Origin: Roseimaritima sediminicola
GTDB taxonomy: Bacteria; Planctomycetota; Planctomycetia; Pirellulales; Pirellulaceae
Assembly (NCBI RefSeq): GCF_009618275.1
Contig: NZ_WIAD01000026.1
Span: 20,550 to 84,549 of the forward strand
Direction of reading: 5' to 3'
Length of the DNA stretch: 64,000 bases
The position numbers and the translations under genes are program-made. The notes beneath the pieces are model-generated. The model was not told the origin of the DNA. It saw nothing but the letters and a program-made list of their open reading frames with translations, and made no database searches. How positions within the stretch are numbered: position 1 is the first letter of the stretch; every line of letters begins with the position of its first letter. Positions 17,322 to 25,320 of the stretch are shown one piece after another.

Positions 17322-18380
17322 CTAGTGGGCCCCGCGCCTACGGCGGATGAAGAAATACCCAATCGCTCCCACGATGCACAGGTTGACCAGCAAAAAAACG
17401 AGCCCACGCCCCGAACGGAAACTGGAGACCGCGCCCATTCCCTTGCTGGCAACGATACGTTTCGACACGTCTTCCGGATAAGGAATCACGGCCTGTTTCG
17501 CTCCGTCGGTTTGGTCGATTACGGCCGTGCCCTGCGGCCATTGCGGAAACCATTCGTCAACCGAACGGTTATTCCAGGAAACGTTCTTTACTTCAAAGCG
17601 GTACTCCAACGGTCGGATGTCGCCGACTTGTTCGCGGTCCATTTTCCCGGATGCGGGGTAGAGTGTGTCATCAAAGCGGCCGAGGGCAGTCACTTCCCAC
17701 TGCATAACCGGTTGGTTGTTGTGGTAGGTCACCTGCCACATCAGAAGTTTTTCCGCGGTATCGGAAAGCTCCGCTTCGGCGAGCAATTCGGCTCCTTGCC
17801 TCGCTTCCACTTTCAGCGTGCCCACGTCTAGGCGTTCTCCTCTGCCGATCACCCGGAACTGGAGAGGGTGTTTGTCAAACACCTTCCCGCTGACATCCAC
17901 GTACTGCGGCACGCCGTGCGGACCTGACGTGAGCATGGCATCGAAGTAGTTGTCCGTGTAGGACGCCCTGTCGCTGGCAAATATTGCCCCACGGCCCAGC
18001 TTGATTCCATCTGTATTGCTCGATAGATAGTTGCGCTCGTACTGCCGATACTCGCTGCCATTCCAGCCGGCAAACCGATGCATCAACTGTGTATCGTCCA
18101 GGTGAGGCTCACCTGGATTTTCACGCTTTGCAATCCATAATCGACGAACCACTGCGGAGCTACGAGCGACGGGAGCATCCAGCACCAAGACGTTTTCGAG
18201 CTCGATTGTTTCGCCATCGTCCGTCACCAGAGACGACTCGTACTCGAATTCCCAGCCGAAGTAGAGTGGCACACGCTGGAGGTGAACACGAGACAGTTGC
18301 TCGGCGGAGACGTCTTGCCCACGGCAGGGGGTGGCCAGGAGAAGGAGGATGGTCAAAATATGAAGTTTCAAACGTTGCAT
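17322..18380 (-). CDS. Exported protein with C-terminal membrane anchor
   Basis: The ATG at 18380 gives a clean signal peptide (LKLHILTILLLLATPCRGQ); the longer upstream frame is not protein-like. 352 residues: a long beta-rich extracytoplasmic domain, then one C-terminal helix (LVFLLVNLCIVGAIGYFFI) and a basic tail (RRRRGAH), so the bulk faces the periplasm. I do not recognise a family. The neighbouring upstream gene has the same architecture (leader, globular domain, C-terminal anchor), so the two may be diverged paralogs or partners. There is no obvious Shine-Dalgarno sequence. Confidence 0.75.
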   Translation of the reverse strand: MQRLKLHILTILLLLATPCRGQDVSAEQLSRVHLQRVPLYFGWEFEYESSLVTDDGETIELENVLVLDAPVARSSAVVRRLWIAKRENPGEPHLDDTQLMHRFAGWNGSEYRQYERNYLSSNTDGIKLGRGAIFASDRASYTDNYFDAMLTSGPHGVPQYVDVSGKVFDKHPLQFRVIGRGERLDVGTLKVEARQGAELLAEAELSDTAEKLLMWQVTYHNNQPVMQWEVTALGRFDDTLYPASGKMDREQVGDIRPLEYRFEVKNVSWNNRSVDEWFPQWPQGTAVIDQTDGAKQAVIPYPEDVSKRIVASKGMGAVSSFRSGRGLVFLLVNLCIVGAIGYFFIRRRRGAH

Positions 18381-18498
18381 AAAGCAAATCTCGACGATTG
18401 AGCAAGTGGGCGAAGATTTCAAATCAGGACGTGTAGCGGGCCGTTTGGTGAGATCGGATATTTGTTCAGACCTCTGAGAAATGGGTGTTAAACGCACC

Positions 18499-19557
18499 TC
18501 AGGTGGCTTGCGTCTTCCTCCGCTGCCAAAAAAAATAGGTGCACGTGACGAAAATCGCGACAACGTTGGCAGCGATGAACGTTCCCCGCCATCGTCTGTA
18601 GCCCGGTTGGTAAGACGCCTCGTCACCCGCCAGGTGGCCGAATTGATTCAGGATGAGTGGCTTATCTCCTGGGACAGTGAATTGGGTATCTCCACTTGCT
18701 ATCAAGGTGCCCGGAAGCGCGTGCATCGCGAAATCCGAGTCGTCGACGTCATTGTTTGCCGAGAGGACCTTCACCGACAATTCTAAATAAGGTTGATCCC
18801 AGTAGCTTTTCGGGTTGCGCAGCGAGGCATACGAAACGCGGGTGTTGTCAAACGGAAAATAAACCCCTGGAGAAACCTCCCGGAAATCATCCATCGAGTG
18901 GACTGAGAACAGGACGCGGTGGTCGCTTTCTGGGTTGGCGACACGTTCAATCCTCCTTGGCAGGCATCCGATGTTCGGGTCGATCCAGAGCTTGGACAGG
19001 TCCGATTGCACGACATGGCACCAGTGTCCATCGATCTTCTCCTGAGCATCCAGCACGCTATAAGGAAATTTCTTCGAGAAGAGATAGTTCGGGAAGAAAT
19101 CCTCCTCTTTTCGAAGAGCGGAATCGGTGATCGGCTTGTGCAGGAATTCAGTAATGTAGAACACGTCCTCGCACATACGGTCCTTTCCCTCGGCAAGGCT
19201 CCCCATGTCCCCCTCAAGGCAAAGCGAATAAACTCCGTCGAAACTCGTACGCGTCGTACTGGCCACCTCTTGGAAGGCCCCTCTTGTGATGCTCGATTTG
19301 CGTTTGTCGCCGGCCACGGCGGTTTCCACGCGATAGGGATCGAGGGAAATATCGGCTTCACTTTCGACGGGAAATGGTTCGTCGGGGATTTGCCGCCAGC
19401 TCACCTCATAGCTCGCCTTCACCTCCGCCAACTTCGCGATCTGCGCCTCCGCACGCTCGGCGATTTCTTCTAGCGACAACGTCGGCGGCCGCTCTTGCGC
19501 CGATGCGAGGCACTGCAATTGCAGTAATGCTGCCATTGTCAAAACGAGACGGATCAT
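18499..19557 (-). CDS. Exported protein with LolA-like start and C-terminal anchor
   Basis: 352 residues: signal peptide (VLTMAALLQLQCLASA), then a segment (EEIAERAEAQIAKLAEVKASYEVSW...SEADISLDPYRVETAV) resembling the start of outer-membrane-lipoprotein-sorting-like beta barrels. A single helix (FIAANVVAIFVTCTYFF) and a basic tail close the protein. Three mid-protein Cys residues are visible (SLCLEG, RMCEDV, HWCHVV). Function unknown; the layout matches the next gene, 118 bp downstream. Confidence 0.75.
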   Translation of the reverse strand: MIRLVLTMAALLQLQCLASAQERPPTLSLEEIAERAEAQIAKLAEVKASYEVSWRQIPDEPFPVESEADISLDPYRVETAVAGDKRKSSITRGAFQEVASTTRTSFDGVYSLCLEGDMGSLAEGKDRMCEDVFYITEFLHKPITDSALRKEEDFFPNYLFSKKFPYSVLDAQEKIDGHWCHVVQSDLSKLWIDPNIGCLPRRIERVANPESDHRVLFSVHSMDDFREVSPGVYFPFDNTRVSYASLRNPKSYWDQPYLELSVKVLSANNDVDDSDFAMHALPGTLIASGDTQFTVPGDKPLILNQFGHLAGDEASYQPGYRRWRGTFIAANVVAIFVTCTYFFWQRRKTQAT

Positions 19558-19674
19558 TCAGGCACCTCTAGAGAATGGTAAATAAATATTTGTCATCATT
19601 TCATCCATGATGCTCATGTCCTGTGCGTTCTCAGCAGTCACGGCTGGCCCTTAAATCATCGCGCTGTCGCAGCG

Positions 19675-20526
19675 TCACGCTCTCCGCCCGCGCCTGTCCC
19701 GCACGCCATACGATTTTGTCGGTGACTGCTGATTATAGGCGTCGCTGCATTCTGGCTGCCATCTTCGGTACCGCAGCAGCGTGCCCAGGCACTCGAGGCC
19801 GTCGGATACCAGCCGCAGTTTTTTGCCTTCTTGCGTCCGCCGCGGTGTGTACTGCACGGGAACCTCTCGCACGGTGAGGTTCAAACGGGCCGCTTTGGCA
19901 ACAAACTCGGGACAGAACTCAAATCCCTCGCACTGCAGCTGCATCGATCGCACCCGCTCGGTTCGCGCGACTTTGTAACAGCAGGCCGCGTCCGACAACC
20001 GGTAGCCATACAAGAGCCGGACCATGGAGTTGACGAGGGCCAGTCCCAGGCGGTGGCCGGTGCGGAAGCGTCGCCGGTCGGCTTGTCGCGTCCCGATCAC
20101 CCAATCCACTTCGCTCGCATTCAGCGGCAGCAGGAGCGATTGGTAGGCCGATGGACAGAGTTCCAGGTCGGCGTCCTGCACTAGAAAATAATCTCCCTCG
20201 GCCACCGCGAGGGCCGTGCGAATCGCTCGGCCTTTGCCTCGATTGATCCGGTGCGACAGGTGCACGATCCGCGTCGTCTGCGAATTTAAAACTTCTCGCT
20301 CCGCCATCCACTCGGCAATCAAAGCCCCTGAATTATCCGTCGACCCATCGTCCACGACGACGATTTCTTTGCTGGTCGGTTCGGCGTACAAGCGATCGAG
20401 CAACGGGGTGACGGTCGCCGCTTCGTTGTACACCGGAACGGCGACGGTTAGATTGGACCGGCCGCTGTTGGTTGTCGAATCGGCTGCTATGGCAACGACC
20501 TCTCCGATGCTTCGGTAATGATTCAA
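19675..20526 (-). CDS. GT2 family glycosyltransferase (DPM1/polyprenyl type)
   Basis: 283 residues with a GT-A fold: 'LTVAVPVYNEAATVTPLLDRL', nucleotide-sugar motif 'VVVDDGSTDNS' (about residues 56-66), acceptor region 'NRGKGRAIRTAL', and the metal-binding 'VQDADLE'. No C-terminal membrane segments, so it is soluble or peripheral. The family transfers sugars from nucleotide donors to lipid or glycan acceptors. The C-terminus (SDAYNQQSPTKSYGVRDRRG) looks unstructured and family-atypical. A membrane glycosyltransferase lies beyond a 640-bp gap. Confidence 0.92.
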   Translation of the reverse strand: MNHYRSIGEVVAIAADSTTNSGRSNLTVAVPVYNEAATVTPLLDRLYAEPTSKEIVVVDDGSTDNSGALIAEWMAEREVLNSQTTRIVHLSHRINRGKGRAIRTALAVAEGDYFLVQDADLELCPSAYQSLLLPLNASEVDWVIGTRQADRRRFRTGHRLGLALVNSMVRLLYGYRLSDAACCYKVARTERVRSMQLQCEGFEFCPEFVAKAARLNLTVREVPVQYTPRRTQEGKKLRLVSDGLECLGTLLRYRRWQPECSDAYNQQSPTKSYGVRDRRGRRA

Positions 20527-21170
20527 TTCGCTTGCCGCATTTCATGGTCGTGAAATGAGGGGCCTCCGATTCCTGCCCTCTGAATGATGGGGATTCTCCG
20601 GCAAGGGCGATCACGGTGCAAGAAAAAACCGTGCCCGGTGCCCTTCCCGGGCCTGAGATCCCGACCCTCCTCTTGCGCAGGCGGGTTTAGTTATAGGCTT
20701 CTACGGAAACGATTTTGCTGGGGAACCGTTCGGCAATAACTCCGTTGTATGCGGAATAGCCCAAGTTGCGTGCTGCGATACCGGCCGACTAGCGATGGAC
20801 CGCTACGGATGGAAATGCTGTACCCTGGACGGATTCCATGAGCGGAGAAGGCTTTGCTCGGAATCGCGGAGCGCTGGCATGCGGTAGCCCCAGGCGCGAG
20901 CCTGGGGAAACGTAGCCGCACCATCCGCCAAGCCCTGGAAGGGCGACATGAATCAGTCCGTGTCAACAGGCGGGGGCGGCTACCGTAGTTCATGCCGTCC
21001 CTCCGGGACTTGCGCGGTGGCGGGGTGTCCGGCCCCTGGGTTGGCACCCAGGGCTACCACATGTCGCCACTGCCGTGGCTGCCACGCCGCAATTTCGTTG
21101 ACCATACAACGCTCGGGCGAACGTTGAGAAATGCCGAAATTATTCCCAAACGGTTCCTGACGTGCTTACG
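20527..21170. other. Long intergenic region with several palindromic repeats
   Basis: 644 bp between divergent genes. It contains a degenerate match (about 20640-20685, 'cccgggcctgagatcccgaccctcc') to the inner stem of the 174-bp inverted-repeat element, a hairpin CCCCAGGC/GCCTGGGG at 20888-20907, and another CCCTGGG/CCCAGGG at 21034-21053. Short frames in the region are not protein-like. Promoters for both flanking genes should lie here but no box is convincing. Confidence 0.6.
20888..20907. repeat. REP-like hairpin
   Basis: Perfect 8-bp arms CCCCAGGC and GCCTGGGG with a 4-base loop, preceded by 'ggtag'. A related hairpin, CCCTGGG ttggca CCCAGGG, lies at 21034-21053, also next to 'gctac'. 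Both look like members of a planctomycete intergenic palindrome family. Confidence 0.7.
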
Positions 21171-22952
21171 ATGAACGATTCGCCCTCCACCGATGGTCAG
21201 CCGGCAGGGCCGACTCGCGATTGTCGTCCCAGATTGCTGGGCGGGGTGGTTGCCATGGTTTTCAGCATCTACACATTGATGCTCGGTTGGTCGGCATACC
21301 GCCATTCTCCGATTGCCGACGAGCCGGCTTACTTGGCGTCCGGTGTCAGTCACTGGAAACATGGCCATTTCGAACTGTGCAAAGTCAGTCCGCCGCTGGT
21401 GCGACTGGTCGCCGCAATTCCCGTCGTCTTGGCCGGCGCGGAACTGGAGCAGGACGCGGTGCCGCTGCATAGCCGCCATCGGATGGAACACCTGGCCGGT
21501 CGCGAGTTCGCCAAGGCCAACAGCGAGCGGGCGTTTTGGTTGTTCACCATGGGACGCTGGGCGTGCCTGCCATTTGCCTGGCTGGGGGCGTGGATTTGTT
21601 TTTCTTGGGGCAAGCAGTTGTATGGAGCCGCCGCGGGGTTTGCCTCACTGGTCCTCTGGTGCTTCAGTCCCAGCGTTCTCGCTCACGCCCAGATGCTTAA
21701 CGCCGACGTCGGCGTGACCGCCCTGTCGCTGGCGACATGCTACCTGTTTTGGCGCTGGTCCCGAGCGCCGCAGTTGCCGCTGGCACTGGCCGCCGGTGCG
21801 ACGCTGGGCCTGGCACTGCTGGCCAAGACCAATGCCATCGTCTTGCCTCCGGTGATCGTGTTGGCCTCGGTGATACACGGATATGCGCAGCCGCAGCGAC
21901 AGCTCCTGCTGCGACTGCGCCATTTGGCATTGGCGTTCTTGGTTTCGTTGTATGTGATTAATTGGGGTTATGGTTTCGCCGGATCGTTCACGCGTTTGGG
22001 CGATTTCCGTTTTTACAGCAAAACATTTGTTGGCGATGCGTCGCCGGGCAGCCAGTTCCGGTTGAACGGACCAATCTGGGACTCTATCCCGGTGCCCTTG
22101 CCGGCACCGATGGTCGAGGGCATGGACCTGCAAAAGGTCGATTTTGAAAACAGCAGAGGGCGGATCCGAACCTATCTTCGTGGTCGTTGGTACGACCACA
22201 GCTGGTGGTGGTACTACCTGTATGTGGTGGCGGTCAAGGTTCCGATCGGCACCTGGGTGTTGGTGATCACCGGTAGTGCCATCTGGGCCATGGGACGAAC
22301 GCCCGGGCGTCTGGAGGTGGGATGTTTTGTCGTCCTGCCGGCGGTTGCCCTGTTTTTACCGGCCTGTTTGCAAACCGGTTTTGGAGCGGGGATCCGTTAT
22401 GTCATGCCAGCGTTCCCTTTCGCCTTCCTGTTGGCTGGTTCCGTTTTCTGTATGCACGCCTCGAAGGTTTGGTTGGCGGTGGGTGCGGCGGCTTTGGTAC
22501 TGGGGCCGATCGCCAGTCTGCGGACCTTTCCTCACAGTCTGTGTTATTTCAACGTGTTGGCGGGTGGACCGAACCATGGGCATTTCCACTTGATCGACAG
22601 CAATATGGACTTTTTCGCAAACCGCGTTCGAGGGTGTGCCGTTTTTAGGAGCACCCTTCCGCGCTTACACGTATTCCGAGACGGTGGATTCACCGGCACC
22701 TGGGGAACCGATCACGGCGTTTCCGTATCGGTTCGGCAGAAATGTATCCCTGGCATCGATCACCGATGGGACGAGCAATACGTTGGCGGCGGCGGAGGTG
22801 TTGCAGGGACGGCCAGGCGACTCACGGGGGCTGACCTGGTGGGGCGGCGCCTCGGGCATCGTGACCTCGCTCCGGCCCAACACCGACCAGCGCGATGTGG
22901 TGGCCGGTGGCGGATGCGTTCCCACAACGCGGCCGGCGATGCCCTGCAGTGA
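21171..22952 (+). CDS. Membrane glycosyltransferase truncated by fusion to foreign 3' sequence
   Basis: Start ATG at 21171. Up to about base 22608 the product is a GT39/ArnT-like multispanning transferase: 'SPIADEPAYLASGVSHWKHG' (first-loop acidic motif), about ten membrane segments, and 'GIRYVMPAFPF', ending at the conserved 'LIDSNMDF', where relatives continue 'DWGQDL'. From there the sequence switches to low-complexity Arg/Gly-rich residues because the DNA is DUF1559 coding sequence read in another frame. The remaining 110 residues are therefore junk. The catalytic N-terminus is kept but the C-terminal domain is lost, so the protein is probably inactive. Confidence 0.8.
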   Translation: MNDSPSTDGQPAGPTRDCRPRLLGGVVAMVFSIYTLMLGWSAYRHSPIADEPAYLASGVSHWKHGHFELCKVSPPLVRLVAAIPVVLAGAELEQDAVPLHSRHRMEHLAGREFAKANSERAFWLFTMGRWACLPFAWLGAWICFSWGKQLYGAAAGFASLVLWCFSPSVLAHAQMLNADVGVTALSLATCYLFWRWSRAPQLPLALAAGATLGLALLAKTNAIVLPPVIVLASVIHGYAQPQRQLLLRLRHLALAFLVSLYVINWGYGFAGSFTRLGDFRFYSKTFVGDASPGSQFRLNGPIWDSIPVPLPAPMVEGMDLQKVDFENSRGRIRTYLRGRWYDHSWWWYYLYVVAVKVPIGTWVLVITGSAIWAMGRTPGRLEVGCFVVLPAVALFLPACLQTGFGAGIRYVMPAFPFAFLLAGSVFCMHASKVWLAVGAAALVLGPIASLRTFPHSLCYFNVLAGGPNHGHFHLIDSNMDFFANRVRGCAVFRSTLPRLHVFRDGGFTGTWGTDHGVSVSVRQKCIPGIDHRWDEQYVGGGGGVAGTARRLTGADLVGRRLGHRDLAPAQHRPARCGGRWRMRSHNAAGDALQ

Positions 22953-23127
22953 CCAACTGGGGCCCATGCAGCGCCGGATGATGGCTTCGCGCAGCTCACA
23001 TCCCGGCGGGGTCAACGTGGTCCGCTGTGACGGCAGTGTCGCCCAGATCCCCGGCACAGTCGACGGCCAGGTCTGGGAGGCGCTGGGCAGCGCACGAGGC
23101 GGCGAGGTGGCGTCGACGATGAACTGA
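22612..23127 (+). pseudogene. 3' fragment of a DUF1559 gene
   Basis: In the frame that runs 'QTAFEGVPFLGAPFRAY' from about 22618 and stays open to 23127, the product is the C-terminal half of a DUF1559 protein: 'VSLASITDGTSNTLAAAEV', 'QRRMMASRSSHPGGVNVV', 'CDGSVAQIPGTVDGQVWEALGS'. The pilin-like N-terminus and the first half are absent. A GTG at 22636 could serve as a start but would lack an export signal. Its 5' edge is the glycosyltransferase break point. Confidence 0.85.
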
Positions 23128-23129
23128 TT

Positions 23130-23158
23130 CCGTTCACAGGCTAGAAGCTTTTGCCACG
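23130..23158. repeat. 'cacaggctagaagc' gene-end repeat
   Basis: 'ttcacaggctagaagcttttgccacgg' follows the DUF1559 fragment stop directly. It is a variant of the hairpin family 'ggcataggcttccagcctgtga', here in inverted orientation, followed by three short 'cagccacggt' direct repeats. It is possibly transcription-terminating for both convergent neighbours. Confidence 0.65.
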
Positions 23159-23182
23159 GCTCAGCCACGGTTCAGCCACGGT

Positions 23183-25099
23183 TTAGCCACGGCCGATGCG
23201 GAAGGCGTCGAGGTCTAGCGGTGGGGCGGCGCCGGTGATCAGGTCGACGATCGCGACGGCTGTGCCGCAGGACAGGTGCATGCCGCTGCGGTAGTGTCCG
23301 GTGGCGACGAACAGTCGCTGTGAGCGGGGGACGCGGCCGATGTAAGGGAATCCGTCGATCGTGCTCGGCCGCAAACCCGCCCAGGATCGCACCGGCTCCT
23401 GCGCCTCCAGTTCCGGCAGTAAGCCCTCAGCCCAGCGGCGCAGCTCTCCCAGGGCCGCCCGGGTCGTCTCGGTATTGAAACCCACTTCCTCTTCGCAGGA
23501 ACCGACCAACAGGTGCCCGTCTTCGCGGGGCACAAAGTAGCGGTTGCCTTCGTTGATGACATGGGTCAGCGGCGGCGCGGGTAAACGGTACAGCAGCACT
23601 TGGCCACGGACCGGGACGATGTCAAAGGCCAGTTCCGAAGCTCGGGCTACCGCCGACGACCAGGCTCCACCGGCCAGCACGACGTGCTGGCCCCGCACAC
23701 GTCCGCGGTCGGTTTCCACCTCCACCGCCCCGCCCTGCTCTGCAAAGCGTTGCACCGGAGTGTGCGGCAGCACCCGGACGCCGGCCAGCTCACAGGCCCG
23801 GTGCAGAGCCCGCAGGTGATCAGGGCTGCGCAGTTGGTACTCGTCCTCGAGCAGAAACGCCGTACGCAGTTGCGTCGCCGCGCGGCCCCCGGCCAGTCGC
23901 GGTTCGGCCTGCAGCAACCCTTCCTTGCTCCACCGCACCGCGTCGATCTGGTAGGACTGCCAGTACTGCTGTTGCCCCAGCAACGCAGCGGCTTCGCCGG
24001 GGCTGGTCGCCAAGTAGACGCCGCCGCAGCGCCGCAGGCCGTTGTCGATGCCGGTGATCTGTCGGAGTCGATCGGCCCACTGAGGGTGCAGACGGTGGCT
24101 GATCCCGCGCAGGCGGTCCAGCGGATCGAGAGCCGTGTCGGGGTTGGCCGGGGGCAGGATACCGGCGGCGGTCCAGGACGTTCCGCCGCCGATCCGGCCG
24201 CGTTCCAAAAGCGTCACGCTCAGTCCCCGCGAGGCGGCTTCCCAAGCGACGCTCAAACCGATCACCCCCCCGCCCACGACCACCACCTCCGACATTAAGG
24301 TGTCAGGACTCTTTTTCTGGGTTTCGGTGGAAAAGAGTCCTGACCCCTTTATGTCGGGAGCCTGGTCGTGCAACGCTTTCTGCAGGCGGGCCAACGCGGC
24401 GGCGTGGGGTTGGTCGCCTGGGTCGGGTTGGGCTGTGCGGAGGCGAGCTAGCAGGCGGCGGAGGTCGGCCAAGGTGTCGACGTCGTGGCGGGGAGGCAGC
24501 AGGTCGCAGCTGCGGCCGGCGCCCGTGATCCGCTGGCGAGTGATTTCGGCGACCCGCTGGGTGCTCCAAGGCATGTCCGTAAACAACCCGTCCATCCACG
24601 GCTGCCAGGGTCCCCGCAGTCCCAGCAGGTAGTAGCCGCCATCGTCGGCGGGCCCGAGCACGGCGTCGTGGTGCTCCAGAGCCCGGCAAGCCTGGTGGAT
24701 GGTCTCCGGCGGCAGGTCCGGGCAATCCGCCCCGATCAGGATCACCGTTCGGCCGGGCTGCAAAGCCGGTTCCGCCACCCGCTTTAGCCGCTGGCCGAGG
24801 TCGCCGTCGCCCTGGCCGACGACGTGCCAGTCCGGGAAGGCGGCGGCGACGGTCGCCACGGCGGCGTCGGGAGCGGTGGCAAGGATGGGGGTAAGGAAGT
24901 TGCCTTCTCGGAGGGCGGGCCGCAATTCGCCGGTCAGGTGCTGGACGAAGGTCCGATAGATCTGAGCGGCCGTTTCATCGCCCACAGCCGCAGCCAGACG
25001 CGTTTTTACGGTGCCCGGCGTCCAGTGTTTGGCGAACAGGCACAGAAGATGCTCAAGTTGTGCATGCGGGGGTGGCTCGGGGTTGGTCACGACAGGCAA
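23183..25099 (-). CDS. Fused DUF2064 glycosyltransferase-like and ThiO-like glycine oxidase
   Basis: One open frame of 638 codons. Residues 1-240 match DUF2064/TIGR04282 (FAKHWTPGTVKTRLAAAVGD, LIGADCPDLPPETI, LGPADDGGYYLLGL). Residues 269-638 match glycine oxidase ThiO/DAO: MSEVVVVGGGVIGLSVAWEA (FAD Rossmann), 'GGTSWTAAGILPP', 'VPVRGQVLLYR', and the C-terminal 'STIDGFPYIGRVP...FVATGHYRSGM'. The linker is encoded by a palindromic element (24291-24355). The ATG at 24295 begins the oxidase exactly as an independent protein would, so it may also be translated separately. The N-terminal start (TTG 25099) is uncertain. ThiO feeds thiazole synthesis; the DUF2064 role is unknown. Confidence 0.85.
   Translation of the reverse strand: MPVVTNPEPPPHAQLEHLLCLFAKHWTPGTVKTRLAAAVGDETAAQIYRTFVQHLTGELRPALREGNFLTPILATAPDAAVATVAAAFPDWHVVGQGDGDLGQRLKRVAEPALQPGRTVILIGADCPDLPPETIHQACRALEHHDAVLGPADDGGYYLLGLRGPWQPWMDGLFTDMPWSTQRVAEITRQRITGAGRSCDLLPPRHDVDTLADLRRLLARLRTAQPDPGDQPHAAALARLQKALHDQAPDIKGSGLFSTETQKKSPDTLMSEVVVVGGGVIGLSVAWEAASRGLSVTLLERGRIGGGTSWTAAGILPPANPDTALDPLDRLRGISHRLHPQWADRLRQITGIDNGLRRCGGVYLATSPGEAAALLGQQQYWQSYQIDAVRWSKEGLLQAEPRLAGGRAATQLRTAFLLEDEYQLRSPDHLRALHRACELAGVRVLPHTPVQRFAEQGGAVEVETDRGRVRGQHVVLAGGAWSSAVARASELAFDIVPVRGQVLLYRLPAPPLTHVINEGNRYFVPREDGHLLVGSCEEEVGFNTETTRAALGELRRWAEGLLPELEAQEPVRSWAGLRPSTIDGFPYIGRVPRSQRLFVATGHYRSGMHLSCGTAVAIVDLITGAAPPLDLDAFRIGRG
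24291..24355. repeat. 65-bp palindromic element at the DUF2064/ThiO junction
   Basis: Left arm 'gacattaaggtgtcaggact' (continuing ctttttc) pairs with right-arm complement 'gacataaaggggtcaggact' (continuing cttttc): about 26-bp arms with few mismatches around a short loop. The form 'GTCAGGACTCTTTT' resembles REP-type palindromes mobilised by RAYT-like transposases in other bacteria (resemblance from memory, not searched). It lies exactly between two protein domains and contains no stop in the fused frame. Confidence 0.8.
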
Positions 25100-25320
25100 C
25101 CGGATTGGCGGCGAGAGTCAGAGAATTCGGGCAAAGCAGGCACCTTTGGGTTACCTTGAAGGGGGGACTTTGGTATTTTTTTTAACCGGCCGACCAGCTT
25201 GACGATGGCGGTGTGGGCAGTTTACCGATTTGTCACAGCCTGGGTATGCGTCGCACCTGCAGCCCGCTCCACGCACCTGCAGCCCGATCCACTCGTCAAG
25301 TGGCGATCCAATAAGAGCGA

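Noticed and set aside
20691..21047. Minus-strand 118-codon frame in the gap before the broken glycosyltransferase
   Set aside because: Lies over two palindromic repeats; the sequence is Arg/Ser-rich without a fold.
21159..21168. 'gacgtgctta' matching one end of the 174-bp element
   Set aside because: A single 10-base match with no partner end nearby is expected by chance in a window of this size.
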